DNA of 64,000 bases from Streptomyces sp. RerS4. Its GTDB lineage: Bacteria; Actinomycetota; Actinomycetes; Streptomycetales; Streptomycetaceae. The notes beneath the pieces were generated by a model. That model was not told the DNA's origin. It made no database searches and saw nothing but the letters and a program-made list of their open reading frames with translations. Numbering within the stretch: position 1 is the stretch's first letter; every line of letters begins with the position of its first letter. The stretch lies in assembly GCF_023515955.1 (NCBI RefSeq), contig NZ_CP097322.1, positions 5,318,501 through 5,382,500 of the forward strand, written 5' to 3'. Position numbers and translations under genes: made by a program. This document shows, in pieces, positions 19,254 to 28,750 of this stretch.

Positions 19254-19673
19254 GTGCCGGGGCGCAGGCGCGGACCGGAACTCGAACGGGCGATTTTGGA
19301 CGGGGGTGCGCGAGGGCCTTTGCGGTTGTGCGTGAGGAAGCGGGACGTGATGCGCTCGCGGGCCGGTGTGGCGCTGCGCGTGGTCCTTCACGAATGCGAC
19401 CCCGCGCACGCCGACCGGTTCCGCGGGGGCATCCGGAACGGGCTCCACGAACCGGCGCACGAACTGAGCGGAGACCTGGTGCGGCGGGGCAACGAGAAGG
19501 GTGACGTGCGGCCGGACGCGGAGGATCCGCTGCTGAGCGACATGATTCCGGCGATGATGACGTACCGCGTGAAGATGTGCGGCAGTGAACTCCCGGACGG
19601 TGAGCTCGCCGATGTGATCGACCGGGTGGTGGTCCCCGTCCTGCGCGTGGAACCGGCGCGTGCCGGCTCGTAG
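19254..19673 (+). pseudogene. TetR-family regulator remnant lacking the DNA-binding domain
   Basis: The frame from GTG 19254 reads VPGRRRGPELERAILD, the exact style of a TetR N-terminus (RRRGP.LE.AILDAAWEEL). It then jumps after about 20 residues to sequence resembling the C-terminal dimer/ligand domain (GVALRVVLHECDPAHADRFR ... DPLLSDMIPAMMTYRVKM ... ADVIDRVVVPVLRVEP). The helix-turn-helix and first ligand helices, roughly 80-90 residues in a normal protein, are missing. Only 139 residues remain and the middle stretch ARGPLRLCVRKRDVMRS has unusual codons. I read it as an internally deleted pseudogene; a genuine HTH-less protein is less likely. Confidence 0.65.
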
Positions 19674-19825
19674 GAGGGGTGCGCAAGGGCGCTCACGAGC
19701 GGTGCGCGCCCGGTCGCCGAGCGCCTCCGCGAGACCCCCGTCGGGCACCTCGCGCACGCCCCGGCCGCACTGACCGCGGGCCGGGGTGTGCAGGCGGCTC
19801 CGGGCGGCGTAACCTTGCTGGCGCC

Positions 19826-20536
19826 ATGCCGTACGAAGCACCCACCCACACCGTCGAGCGCTCGCTCCGTGCAACCACCGGCGCCAAGGTCATCGCCGGG
19901 GTCGACGAGGTCGGACGAGGGGCCTGGGCCGGTCCGGTCACCGTATGCGCGGCGATCACCGGTCTGCGCCGGCCGCCCGCGGGACTCACCGACTCCAAAC
20001 TGCTCACCCCCAAGCGACGCGACGCGCTGCTGGAGGTCCTGGAGGGTTGGGTCACCGCGCACGCCCTCGGGCATGCCTCCCCGGAGGAGATCGACGAACT
20101 GGGGATGACGGCCGCCCTGCGGCTCGCGGCGGTGCGCGCGCTGGAGGCCCTGCCGGTGCGACCCGACGCGGTGATCCTCGACGGCAAGCACGACTACCTC
20201 GGCGCGCCGTGGCGGGTCCGTACGGTGATCAAGGGCGACCAGTCCTGCGTCGCCGTCGCCGCGGCCTCGGTGATCGCCAAGGTGCGGCGCGACCGGATGA
20301 TGGCCGAACTGGGTCAACCGGGCGACGGCACCGAGGACTTCGCCTTCGCCGCCAACGCCGGCTACCCCTCGCCCGTCCACCGGGCCGCACTGGAGCTGCG
20401 CGGGCCCACCGCGCACCACCGGCTCTCGTGGTCCTACCTCGACTCGCTGCCTCAGTGGCGCCACTTGAAGAAGGTGCGCCGGAGCGAGGAGGCGATGGAG
20501 CTGGAAATCGGAGGCCAACTCGGCTTCGATTTCTGA
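19826..20536 (+). CDS. rnhB: Ribonuclease HII
   Basis: RNase HII cleaves RNA in RNA-DNA hybrids and excises single ribonucleotides from DNA. The 236-residue protein has the family signature VIAGVDEVGRGAWAGPV near residue 21, carrying the DEG-type acidic residues, then DSKLLTPKRRD, ILDGKHDY and VIAKVRRDRMM. GYPSPVHRAAL matches the C-terminal part. ATG 19826 is preceded by a long gap after the TetR remnant. It belongs with the nearby DNA-maintenance genes but has no close operon partner. Confidence 0.95.
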   Translation: MPYEAPTHTVERSLRATTGAKVIAGVDEVGRGAWAGPVTVCAAITGLRRPPAGLTDSKLLTPKRRDALLEVLEGWVTAHALGHASPEEIDELGMTAALRLAAVRALEALPVRPDAVILDGKHDYLGAPWRVRTVIKGDQSCVAVAAASVIAKVRRDRMMAELGQPGDGTEDFAFAANAGYPSPVHRAALELRGPTAHHRLSWSYLDSLPQWRHLKKVRRSEEAMELEIGGQLGFDF

Positions 20537-20595
20537 TCGCACCCACGTGCCACCCACCGGTACGTTTCGTACCGGTGTTTGATAGATATCAACGC

Positions 20596-21213
20596 ATGCC
20601 TCTCACCCCCGCCATCGAGGAGCCTCAGATTCACGAGAGTGCCCAGGGTCCCCGCGTCACGCCGGCCGCGAGCCGCACCGCGCAGACCCCCCGCCCCGTA
20701 CCCGGTCCGCGTCCCGCCGCCGTACCCCGGCCCGGCCGCCCCGCCCCGCCCGCCCAGCGCGCGCCGCACGCCACCCCCGGACCCGTTCCCACAGCCCCCG
20801 CCGCGCCGTCCGTCTCGGCGGCCGTGCCGCAGCTCCAGGTGATCCCGGCTTCCGCCGAGGGCGCGCTGGACGCGGCCGAGGAGGCCGTGGACCTGCTGCT
20901 CGACACCGGGCGCGCGCCCGGCGACGTCCTGGTCATCACCACCGGCGACCCGCACCCGTGGGCCGCGCACGAGCTGTCCTTCGGCGAGGCCCGCTACTGG
21001 GCGCAGCACGACGCCAAGGACGACGTCTTCTACGCGGACGCCGCGCACGTGCGGCGTGCCGCGAGCCGTCCCGTCGTGGTCTTCGCGGCCAACGGCGGAC
21101 CGGCCGGGGCGATCGCGACCGCCCTGCCCGTCGCGCTCGCCCGTGCGGGTGCGCTGCTGATCGTCTGCGGCGACGTGGCGCAGATCAACTCCGTGCTGGG
21201 CACGGGCGTCTGA
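20596..21213 (+). CDS. Conserved hypothetical protein with proline-rich N-terminus
   Basis: A 205-residue protein. Residues 1-78 are Pro/Ala/Arg-rich low complexity (PRPVPGPRPAAVPRPGRPAP). The C-terminal 125 residues form a compact alpha/beta domain (LQVIPASAEGALDAAEEAVDLLLDTGRAPGDVLVITTGDPHPW), with two later strands (SRPVVVFAANG and GALLIVCGDVAQINSVLG). The strand-loop pattern resembles a Rossmann-like or helicase-associated fold but I do not recognise a named family. ATG 20596 has a weak ribosome site, so the start is uncertain; the domain could begin later. Confidence 0.7.
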   Translation: MPLTPAIEEPQIHESAQGPRVTPAASRTAQTPRPVPGPRPAAVPRPGRPAPPAQRAPHATPGPVPTAPAAPSVSAAVPQLQVIPASAEGALDAAEEAVDLLLDTGRAPGDVLVITTGDPHPWAAHELSFGEARYWAQHDAKDDVFYADAAHVRRAASRPVVVFAANGGPAGAIATALPVALARAGALLIVCGDVAQINSVLGTGV

Positions 21214-21315
21214 CGCCCCGTATCCCGACGAAGTCCGAGGCCCGACGAGCCGTACGCCCTGCCGGGGGTACGGCCGTGAGGGCTGCCCGCGCGGGGGCAG
21301 GTGCGTCGGAAGGCG

Positions 21316-21945
21316 TCAGCGGGCGGCGGTCCGGCGCAACGCCTCGGTGACGCCGCCGGCGGAGCGCAGGGTCAGCGGGGCCGGTTCCAGACCCCCGGAT
21401 CCGAGGCGTTCGGGCCGCGATCCCGAGCCGGGGCGCCGCCCGCCGCGACCGTCGCCGAGGACCTGCCAGCCACCGCGCGTCAGCGTGATGTACGCGCCGC
21501 AGCGCAGCCCGTGCAGGGTGCAGGCGTCCCGCAGCCCCCACATCCAGGCCCCGTCCTCCTCGGTCCACCGCTCGTCGCCGTCCCGGCAGTACATGAGCAC
21601 CGCCGTCCGGACCGGGGTTCTTCGCCGCAGGTCGTGCGGGATGACGCGGCGCAGCCGCGACAGCAGCGCGTTGCGCAGCTCCCAGCCGTCGACCGAGGCG
21701 GACCGCTGGGCGAAGGACGCGCTGGCGACGATCCGTTCGTCGGGGTCGAGCACCGCGACCACGGCGGTGGACGGGACCGGGCCGTGCAGGGTGTGCAGCG
21801 CGCCGACCACCTCGCGCGGATGACTCAGCAGCGGTATGCCCGCGGCCGTCCACTCGGCGGGTTCGAGCAGTCTGCCGTGCCGGCCGGCGCCGCCGGTGGC
21901 CGTCGTGACGGTGGTGGTCGACGGCGGGGCGAATCCGAAGGTCAC
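21316..21945 (-). CDS. Conserved hypothetical protein
   Basis: A 209-residue protein read from a GTG (21943-21945) with GAAGGGAGGACC directly upstream. Sequence features: VVAVLDPDERIVASASF and ELRNALLSRLRRVIPHDLRRR, then an acidic WTEEDGAWMWGLRDACTLHG segment, and an Arg/Gly-rich tail. No signal peptide or membrane helix. I do not recognise the family. It is transcribed divergently from the recQ-like gene. Confidence 0.65.
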   Translation of the reverse strand: MTFGFAPPSTTTVTTATGGAGRHGRLLEPAEWTAAGIPLLSHPREVVGALHTLHGPVPSTAVVAVLDPDERIVASASFAQRSASVDGWELRNALLSRLRRVIPHDLRRRTPVRTAVLMYCRDGDERWTEEDGAWMWGLRDACTLHGLRCGAYITLTRGGWQVLGDGRGGRRPGSGSRPERLGSGGLEPAPLTLRSAGGVTEALRRTAAR

Positions 21946-22309
21946 GGTCCTCCCTTCGGGTACACGCCCGCGAACGGGCATGGCTGGGCTGTGGGCGCGC
22001 CGCTGCGCGGCCCTGGAGAGTGCCGACGAGCCGAGCGGGAGCACTCCGATTCTCGCGTGGCCCGCGAGGATGGGGCAATGAGCATTTGAGGCCGCAGACC
22101 GGAATTCGCCGGTATGCCGTTCATATCCTTGCCCCGTCCGGCCGGAGATGACGCATTCCGTCGTGCTCCTGCTGGAATCGGACCGCACCCACCAGCGGAA
22201 ACGCGGTTCTCGCCGCCGCTCGGCGAAGCGGCCGGTCCAACCGTTCGTGATGGACGCGTCACGCTGGGCGAATTGGCCGATTGTCCGTGCCATCCGGTTG
22301 CATGGGGGC
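21946..22309. other. Divergent intergenic region between a hypothetical gene and recQ-like gene
   Basis: The 364 bp hold two start regions but no convincing gene. An AT-richer patch GTATGCCGTTCATATCC at 22112-22128 may be promoter DNA for the recQ-like gene. No LexA box was found. Confidence 0.4.
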
Positions 22310-24469
22310 ATGGACACCCTGGAGCTCCGCACCGAAGCCGATGCCATCCTCGCCGAGCTCGTCGGCGCCCCGCGGGGCTCGGCGCGGCTGCGCGAGGACC
22401 AGTGGCAGGCGGTCGCGGCCCTGGTGGAGGAGCGCCGGCGGGCCCTGGTGGTGCAGCGCACCGGCTGGGGGAAGTCGGCGGTGTACTTCGTCGCCACCGC
22501 GCTGCTGCGCCGTCGTGGCGCCGGACCCACGGTGATCATCTCGCCGCTGCTCGCGCTGATGCGCAACCAGGTCGAGGCGGCGGCGCGCGCCGGCATCCAG
22601 GCGCGCACCATCAACTCGGCCAACCCCGAGGAGTGGAAGACCATCTACGAGGAGGTCGAGCGCGGCGAGACCGACGTCCTCCTCGTCAGTCCCGAACGCC
22701 TCAACTCCGTGGACTTCCGCGAACAGGTGCTCCCCAAGCTCGCCGCCACGACCGGCCTGCTCGTGGTCGACGAGGCCCACTGCATCTCCGACTGGGGCCA
22801 CGATTTCCGCCCCGACTACCGCCGACTGCGCGCGATGCTCGCCGAACTCGCCCCCGGCGTGCCGGTCCTCGCCACCACCGCGACCGCCAACGCGCGCGTG
22901 ACCGCGGACGTGGCCGAGCAGCTCGGCACCGGCGCCGGCGAGGCCCTCGTCCTGCGCGGACCCCTGGAACGGGAGAGCCTGCGCCTGGGCGTGGTGCGGC
23001 TGCCCGACGCCGCGCACCGGCTGGCGTGGCTGGCCGAGCACCTCGACGAGCTGCCGGGCTCCGGGATCATCTACACCCTCACCGTGGCCGCGGCCGAGGA
23101 GGCCACCGCCTTCCTGCGTCAGCGCGGCTTCACGGTGGCCTCGTACACGGGACGGACCGAGAACGCCGACCGCCTGCAGGCCGAAGTGGACCTGCAGGAG
23201 AACCGGGTCAAGGCACTGGTGGCGACCTCCGCCCTCGGCATGGGCTTCGACAAGCCCGACCTGGGCTTCGTCGTGCACCTCGGCTCGCCGTCCTCCCCGA
23301 TCGCCTACTACCAGCAGGTCGGCCGCGCCGGGCGCGGTGTGGAGCACGCCGAGGTGCTGCTGCTGCCGGGCAAGGAGGACGAGGCCATCTGGCGCTACTT
23401 CGCCGACACCGCCTTCCCGCCCGAGGCGCTCGTACGCCAGACCCTCGCGGCCCTCGCCGACGCGGGACGCCCGCTGTCGGTGCCGGCCCTGGAGGCGGCG
23501 GTCGACCTGCGCCGCACCCGCCTGGAGACCATGCTGAAGGTCCTCGACGTGGACGGCGCCGTGCGGCGGGTGAAGGGCGGCTGGGAGAGCACCGGTCAGC
23601 CCTGGGCGTACGACACCGAGCGGTACGCCTGGGTGGCCCGGCAGCGGGCCGCCGAGCAGCAGGCCATGCGCGACTACGTGAGCACGTCCGGGTGCCGCAT
23701 GGAGTTCCTGCGCCGGCAGCTGGACGACGAGGGGGCGACCGCCTGCGGACGGTGTGACAACTGCGCGGGCGCCTGGGCCGATTCCTCCGTGTCGGCGGAG
23801 ACACTGACCGGCGCGGCCAGGGAACTGGACCGCCCCGGCGTGGAGGTCGAGCCGCGCCGGATGTGGCCGACGGGCATGCCGGCGCTCGGCGTCAACTTGA
23901 AGGGACGCATCCCGGCCGGCGAACAGTGCTCCACCGGGCGCGCCCTGGGCCGGCTCTCGGACATCGGCTGGGGCAACCGCCTGCGCCCGCTGCTGGCCGA
24001 GGGAACCCCCGACGGACCGGTCCCCGACGACGTCCTGCACGCCGCGGTGGCCGTCCTCGCCGACTGGGCGCGCTCCGCGGGCGGCTGGGCGGGCGACGTC
24101 CCGGACGCCTCCGCGCGGCCCGTGGGCGTCGTGGCCGTACCGTCCCTGGCCCGGCCGCAGCTCGTGGGCTCCCTCGCCCAGGGCATCGCCACCGTCGGCC
24201 GCCTCCCCTACCTCGGCACCCTGACCTACACCGGACCGGGCGGCGCGCACGCGACCCGGCGCAGCAACTCCGCGCAACGCCTCAGGTCGCTGTCCGGTGC
24301 CTTCGCCGTCTCCGAGGACCTGGCCGCCGCCCTGGCGGGCGCGCCCGGCCCCGTCCTCCTCGTGGACGACTACTCCGACTCGGGGTGGACGTTGGCCGTC
24401 GCCGCGCGCCTGCTCCGCCAGGCGGGCAGCGGACCGGTCCTCCCGTTGATCCTCGCCCTGGCGGGCTGA
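22310..24469 (+). CDS. RecQ-family DNA helicase with C-terminal phosphoribosyltransferase-like domain
   Basis: A 719-residue fusion. The N-terminal half is a RecQ helicase: Walker A VQRTGWGKSAV near residue 45, DEAH box VVDEAHCISDWGHDFRPDYR near 150, and motif VI YYQQVGRAGRG near 340. The RecQ zinc-binding region with CRMEFLRRQL and CGRCDNC lies near 460-485. After residue about 530 comes an extra domain ending in VLLVDDYSDSGWTLAVAARLL, which matches the PRPP-binding motif of type I phosphoribosyltransferases (hydrophobics, two acidic residues, then a small-residue loop). ATG 22310 gives MDTLELRTEADAIL. The role of the PRT-like domain is not known; it may be catalytically dead. Confidence 0.88.
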   Translation: MDTLELRTEADAILAELVGAPRGSARLREDQWQAVAALVEERRRALVVQRTGWGKSAVYFVATALLRRRGAGPTVIISPLLALMRNQVEAAARAGIQARTINSANPEEWKTIYEEVERGETDVLLVSPERLNSVDFREQVLPKLAATTGLLVVDEAHCISDWGHDFRPDYRRLRAMLAELAPGVPVLATTATANARVTADVAEQLGTGAGEALVLRGPLERESLRLGVVRLPDAAHRLAWLAEHLDELPGSGIIYTLTVAAAEEATAFLRQRGFTVASYTGRTENADRLQAEVDLQENRVKALVATSALGMGFDKPDLGFVVHLGSPSSPIAYYQQVGRAGRGVEHAEVLLLPGKEDEAIWRYFADTAFPPEALVRQTLAALADAGRPLSVPALEAAVDLRRTRLETMLKVLDVDGAVRRVKGGWESTGQPWAYDTERYAWVARQRAAEQQAMRDYVSTSGCRMEFLRRQLDDEGATACGRCDNCAGAWADSSVSAETLTGAARELDRPGVEVEPRRMWPTGMPALGVNLKGRIPAGEQCSTGRALGRLSDIGWGNRLRPLLAEGTPDGPVPDDVLHAAVAVLADWARSAGGWAGDVPDASARPVGVVAVPSLARPQLVGSLAQGIATVGRLPYLGTLTYTGPGGAHATRRSNSAQRLRSLSGAFAVSEDLAAALAGAPGPVLLVDDYSDSGWTLAVAARLLRQAGSGPVLPLILALAG

Positions 24470-24947
24470 CCCCCTGGGGCGGGGGTGTGGCGGGACCCAG
24501 GTGGTCGGCGGTGCCTTGGAGGCGGTCGCTCCGGGTGGCCGGCATGCGGCGGACGACCGGCTCCGGCACCCGGATCACCACCGGCTGCGCGAGGGCGGTC
24601 TCCCGTACCGCCGTGGTCAGGTCTGGATCCCGGCGACCGTGAGGGGGAGCCGACAGCCCAACACGCCCAGCGAACCCGGAAGTTCGGCGGCGGGCGGTAT
24701 CCGGGGGACGGGGCGGGGGCGGACCTCGGTGCCCGAAGGGTCATGTGCGTTGCCCAGAAGGCCGGATGTGGCTCTCCCGGAGGGCGGTCTGTGTTCATGC
24801 GTCCATGCAACCCGATGACCCTGACACGGCGCCGGCGGTGCCGACCAACCTGTGGATGTTGAAGGTCGCACAAGAAGCGGATGGTGCGCTTCCGAGGAGT
24901 TATCCACAGGGGTTTCGCGATCGGGCCGGGCACGGGAACGTCGAGGC
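24470..24947. other. Long intergenic region with two DnaA-box-like sequences
   Basis: Nothing in 24470-24840 reads convincingly as a gene on either strand. Near the 3' end, TTATCCACA at 24900-24908 is a perfect E. coli-type DnaA box. CCTGTGGATG at 24849-24858 is an inverted, near-matching partner about 50 bp away. Confidence 0.5.
24900..24908 (+). promoter_or_regulatory. DnaA-box-like 9-mer TTATCCACA
   Basis: An exact match to the strong E. coli DnaA box, 39 bp before the DUF4192 gene start. Streptomyces boxes are usually TTGTCCACA, so the match may be chance; an inverted TGTGGATG at 24851-24858 makes it worth recording. Confidence 0.35.
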
Positions 24948-26213
24948 ATGACGACGAACCACGCAGCACACAGCCCGTCCGGCCGGCCGTCCATCGGCCC
25001 GTCCGGATCTCCCACCGAATCCCGGATCACCCTGCGCAGCCCGGCCGAACTGGCCGACGCGCTGCCCTACATGCTCGGCTTCCACCCGACGGACTCCCTG
25101 GTCATGGTCACCGTCCAGGGAGAGGGCGGACGCTTCGGCGGCCGGCTGCGCGTCGGCATTCCCACCGAACCCGCCGAATGGGAGGAGACCGCCCGGCAGG
25201 TCGCCGAATGCCTGATCGGGGGCAGCGAACGGCGCGGCGGCAAGCCCGACGGCATCGTGCTCTTCCTGTGCCAGGACCCCCGGGAAGGCGAAAGCGGGCA
25301 ACGGGTGATGACCCGGCTGCGGCCGCTCGCCCAGCGGATCCGACTCGCCTGCGGCGCGCTGGACGTGCCCGTCCTGGAGGCCCTGTGCCTCACGGGCGGC
25401 CGCTACTGGTCCTACACCTGCGCCGACTCCGACTGCTGCCCGGCCGAGGGCAACTCCCTGGCGACGCCCGGCACTTCCGTGATGGCGGCGGCGGCCACCT
25501 TCGCCGGGCTGCGGGTTCGCGGCTCCCTCAAGGACATCGAGAGCCGGCTGACACCCCTGCGGGGGCCCTGGGCGGCCGAACAGGAAGAGGCCCTGGAGCG
25601 GGCCGCCACCGCCCTGGTGCCGAAGATCCTCGACGGCGCCACCCGCGAGCAGATCGGCGCCGAGACCTTGAGCCTCGCCCGGACCCTGATGCGCCGCATG
25701 ACCCTCGCCCCGCCCGCCGAAAACGGCCCCGGCGCCGACGCCTGGGACGACGCGCTGCTCGGACACGACGAGGCCGCCGCCGTGATCCTCGGACTACAGG
25801 ACCGCGAGATCCGCGACATCGCCGCCGAGTGGATGGAGGCCGATGAGGCCGCGCCCGCCCTGCGGCTGTGGCGGGCCCTGGCTCGCCGCTGCGTCGGGGC
25901 CTACGGGGAGCACGCGGCGGCCCCGCTCACCCTCGCGGGCTGGGTCTCCTGGTCCACCGGAGACGAGCCCACGGCCCGGATCGCGTTGACGCTGGCGCTC
26001 CGGGCCGACGCCGACTACCGCTTCGCCCAGCTGCTGCACCACGCCTGCAATGAGGGCATCGACCCCGAAGGCCTGCGCCAGTGCCTGCGCGAGGAACGCA
26101 GGCGCCGTGAACCCAGCCGCAGGCGGCCCGCCGGAACCACCCGGCCCCCCGGGCGCAAGACCGCCGATCGCCGCCGCCGCACGCCCCGCCGCAGCGAGGG
26201 GAAGGACCAGTGA
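24948..26213 (+). CDS. DUF4192 domain protein
   Basis: A 421-residue protein with the actinobacterial DUF4192 domain: ITLRSPAELADALPYMLGFHPTDSLVMVTV at residues 25-54 is its characteristic opening, with CPAEGNSLATP near 165-175. The last 30 residues are strongly basic (RRRREPSRRRPAGTTRPPGR), suggesting nucleic-acid contact or simply a disordered tail. ATG 24948 follows a weak purine tract. The stop overlaps a possible GTG start of the next gene (GTGA), consistent with cotranscription. Family function unknown. Confidence 0.88.
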   Translation: MTTNHAAHSPSGRPSIGPSGSPTESRITLRSPAELADALPYMLGFHPTDSLVMVTVQGEGGRFGGRLRVGIPTEPAEWEETARQVAECLIGGSERRGGKPDGIVLFLCQDPREGESGQRVMTRLRPLAQRIRLACGALDVPVLEALCLTGGRYWSYTCADSDCCPAEGNSLATPGTSVMAAAATFAGLRVRGSLKDIESRLTPLRGPWAAEQEEALERAATALVPKILDGATREQIGAETLSLARTLMRRMTLAPPAENGPGADAWDDALLGHDEAAAVILGLQDREIRDIAAEWMEADEAAPALRLWRALARRCVGAYGEHAAAPLTLAGWVSWSTGDEPTARIALTLALRADADYRFAQLLHHACNEGIDPEGLRQCLREERRRREPSRRRPAGTTRPPGRKTADRRRRTPRRSEGKDQ

Positions 26214-26395
26214 GCGCCCGGCGCCTGTGGAGGGCGGCCGGTGGGAGCCCGCGCCATCGGGGCGCCGCACCGTACGGGCAGCCCCCGCCCGGCCCCGTGA
26301 CCCGCGCGGGGGCGAGGGCGTTCAGCTGGAGGGTGGCGGGGACCCGGCCACGCCGCCGCCCAGCCGAACCGGCCGGAGTGCAGACAAGGCGTCAC

Positions 26396-28627
26396 ATGGC
26401 TCTCCCCGTCCCCGAAACGCACACGGTCCCCGAAACGCACGCGGTATCCGAAGCGCACGCGTCAGGGACCGCTCCGACAGCGGCCCCCGCCACGCCGCCC
26501 GTACCCCCGCCCGCTCCCCGACCGGCGGGGCACCCGCGAGGGGACCATCCGCAGGGGGACTCCGCCGGGCCGCCGGGCCTCGCGCCTCCGCGGCGGAGCC
26601 TCGGGGCGGCCCCACCCGCGCCGGCTGCGCCGCCCGGGGCCGGGGAGGCTCCGCCCGGACCTCCAGGCGCCGGGGCGCCCACGCGGTGGGCCGAACTGCC
26701 GCCCGTGCACGGCTCCGTCATCTGCGTCGCCGCGCCCGGCCTGGTCATCTCACCGGAGCACGGTCAGCTCACCGGGCGCGGGATCGAAGGGATCTACCGA
26801 GCCGGGCGCAGGCTGCTGTCCCGCTGCGTGCTGCGCGTCGGCGGCCGCGATCCCGTCTCCGTACAGGGACGCAGCCTCGGCGCCGACCGGGCCTCGTTCA
26901 CCGCCACCGTCCGCACCGGCGTCGAGGCCGGGCCCGACCCCGACATCGGCGTGGAGCGGGTCCGCCACGCGGACGGCACCGAGCGCATCACCCTGCGCAG
27001 CTTCGCCGCCCGGCCCCTACGGCTCCCCGTGGAGGTGTCCCTCGGCACCGACCTGGCCGAACTGGCGGCGGTGGCGGCGGGCCGCGCCGGGCCCGAACTC
27101 GCCGCCGCCGTACACGCGGGCGGCCTGCGCTGGAGCGCCGGCGACGCCCTCGCCGTCACCGTCGCCGACCCCGCGCCCGACGACGCCCTCGCCTCGGCCG
27201 GGATGCTGCGTTGGGAACTCCCGCTCGGGCCCGGCGAATCCCGGACCATCGAGTTGCGCACCTCCCGCGACCGCACCACGCGGGCCCCCGCCGGACGGGT
27301 CGCCAACCCTCTCTCCGACGCCCGCGCCGAAGGGGACGACCCGAGAGCCGACGCCTGGTTCCGCACCAGCCTGGACGATCTCCGCGCCCTGCTCCTGAGA
27401 GACCCCGAGGAACCGGGCGACGCCTTCGCGGCGGCCGGAGTGCCGTGGCGGCTCGGGCTGGCGCCGGCCGAATCGCTGTGGGCCGCGCGCATGGCACTGC
27501 CGCTCGGCACCGGGCTGGCCGCCGCCACCCTGCGCACGCTGGCCCGCACCCAGACCGGGGGGCGGGGCGCCGACGCGGGGAAGATCCCCGGCCCGCTACG
27601 CGCCGCCGGAGCGCAGCTGCCGCCGGGCTGCACCGGGACAGAGGCCACCCTCGGCTTCCCGGCGGTGCTCGCCGAGGCCCGCCGGTGGGGGCTCGCCGAG
27701 GACGAGGTGGCCCGGCTGCTGCCCGCCGCCGAGGCCTGCCTGAACTGGCTGCGCGAGGCGCTCGGCAGCGACGGCTTCCTCGCCGACCCGGACCCCGGGC
27801 CCCGGCGCGTCGAAACCCAGGCCCACGCACACCGGGCCGCGCTGCTCGGCGCCGACCTGCTCGCCGCATGCGGGCGGCCCGGAGCCGCGGAGTGGCGGGA
27901 GTGGGCGGCCGCCCTGGGGGAGAGGTTCCGGGACCGGTTCTGGATCGACGGCCCGGACGGCGGGCGCCCCGCCGCAGCCCTGCACCCCGACGGGCGACCA
28001 CTGCCCCGGCTGACCGGAGCCGCCGCGCACCTGCTGGACACCGGCCTGCTGGGCGGGGCGCGCCTGGCTCCCGGCCTGCTGGACCGGGTCCGCACCGAGC
28101 AACTCGCCCGCCTCCTCGGCTCCCCGGCCATGGACTGCGGCTGGGGGCTGCGCAGCATGGCCGCCAGGGAACCGGGACACAACCCCTTTGGCCACCGCGC
28201 CGGCGCCGTCCGCGCGTACGAGAGCGCGATCGCCGTGGCCGGGCTGATCCAGGCCGGCTTCGAGAAGGAGGCCGCGGGGCTGCTCCGCGGGCTGCTGGAC
28301 GCGTCCGAGGCCTTCGACCACCGACTGCCGGAGATGTACGCCGGCGAACAGCGCACCGCCGACAGCGCCCCGCTCCCGCACCCGGCGGCCTGCCGACCCG
28401 CGGCCGTGGCCGCAGCGGCCGGGATCCACGCGCTCACCGCCCTGGCGGGGATCCGCCCCGACGCCCCGGCCGGGACCGTCGCCGTCGCACCCCCGGCGGG
28501 CGCCCCCCTCGGAGCCCTGCGCCTGTCGGACCTACGGGTCGCGGGGGAACCGTTCACCGTCCGGATCAGCCGGCTCGGCGTCGGCATGGTGGAGGAGGCG
28601 GCCGATGGGCTCCAACTGGGCGGCTAG
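26396..28627 (+). CDS. Glycogen debranching-like protein (amylo-alpha-1,6-glucosidase family)
   Basis: A protein of 743 residues from ATG 26396. Residues 1-105 are Pro/Ala/Gly-rich. Then comes an N-terminal debranching domain (VHGSVICVAAPGLVISPEHGQ ... GIYRAGRRLLSRCVLRVGG), matching GDE_N_bis. A C-terminal (alpha/alpha)6-like domain follows, with MDCGWGLRSMAAREPGHNPFGHRAGAVRAYESAIAVAGL and LPEMYAGEQRT, in which Asp/Glu catalytic residues may lie. Such proteins act on alpha-glucans. An earlier in-frame GTG at 26210 overlaps the DUF4192 stop and has a very good GAGGGGAAGG site; it would add 62 Arg-rich residues, so the start is undecided. Confidence 0.8.
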   Translation: MALPVPETHTVPETHAVSEAHASGTAPTAAPATPPVPPPAPRPAGHPRGDHPQGDSAGPPGLAPPRRSLGAAPPAPAAPPGAGEAPPGPPGAGAPTRWAELPPVHGSVICVAAPGLVISPEHGQLTGRGIEGIYRAGRRLLSRCVLRVGGRDPVSVQGRSLGADRASFTATVRTGVEAGPDPDIGVERVRHADGTERITLRSFAARPLRLPVEVSLGTDLAELAAVAAGRAGPELAAAVHAGGLRWSAGDALAVTVADPAPDDALASAGMLRWELPLGPGESRTIELRTSRDRTTRAPAGRVANPLSDARAEGDDPRADAWFRTSLDDLRALLLRDPEEPGDAFAAAGVPWRLGLAPAESLWAARMALPLGTGLAAATLRTLARTQTGGRGADAGKIPGPLRAAGAQLPPGCTGTEATLGFPAVLAEARRWGLAEDEVARLLPAAEACLNWLREALGSDGFLADPDPGPRRVETQAHAHRAALLGADLLAACGRPGAAEWREWAAALGERFRDRFWIDGPDGGRPAAALHPDGRPLPRLTGAAAHLLDTGLLGGARLAPGLLDRVRTEQLARLLGSPAMDCGWGLRSMAAREPGHNPFGHRAGAVRAYESAIAVAGLIQAGFEKEAAGLLRGLLDASEAFDHRLPEMYAGEQRTADSAPLPHPAACRPAAVAAAAGIHALTALAGIRPDAPAGTVAVAPPAGAPLGALRLSDLRVAGEPFTVRISRLGVGMVEEAADGLQLGG

Positions 28628-28720
28628 GAGGTGTCCGGCGCGGGCCGGAGGGCCCCCAGTGCTCACGAAGCTGCGCGCCGGGTTCCGGATCACCGTCGCC
28701 GGGATCACGAAAGCTCTGTT

Positions 28721-28740
28721 TATCGTCAGGGAGACGACTA
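28721..28740. promoter_or_regulatory. Candidate operator before the NrtR-like Nudix gene
   Basis: TATCGTC-AGGGA-GACGACTA is an imperfect inverted repeat (perfect core CGTC/GACG) in the AT-richest part of the gap, ending 10 bp before the start codon. Position suggests autoregulation by the downstream Nudix/wHTH protein. Confidence 0.45.
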
Positions 28741-28750
28741 TGATCGCCGC

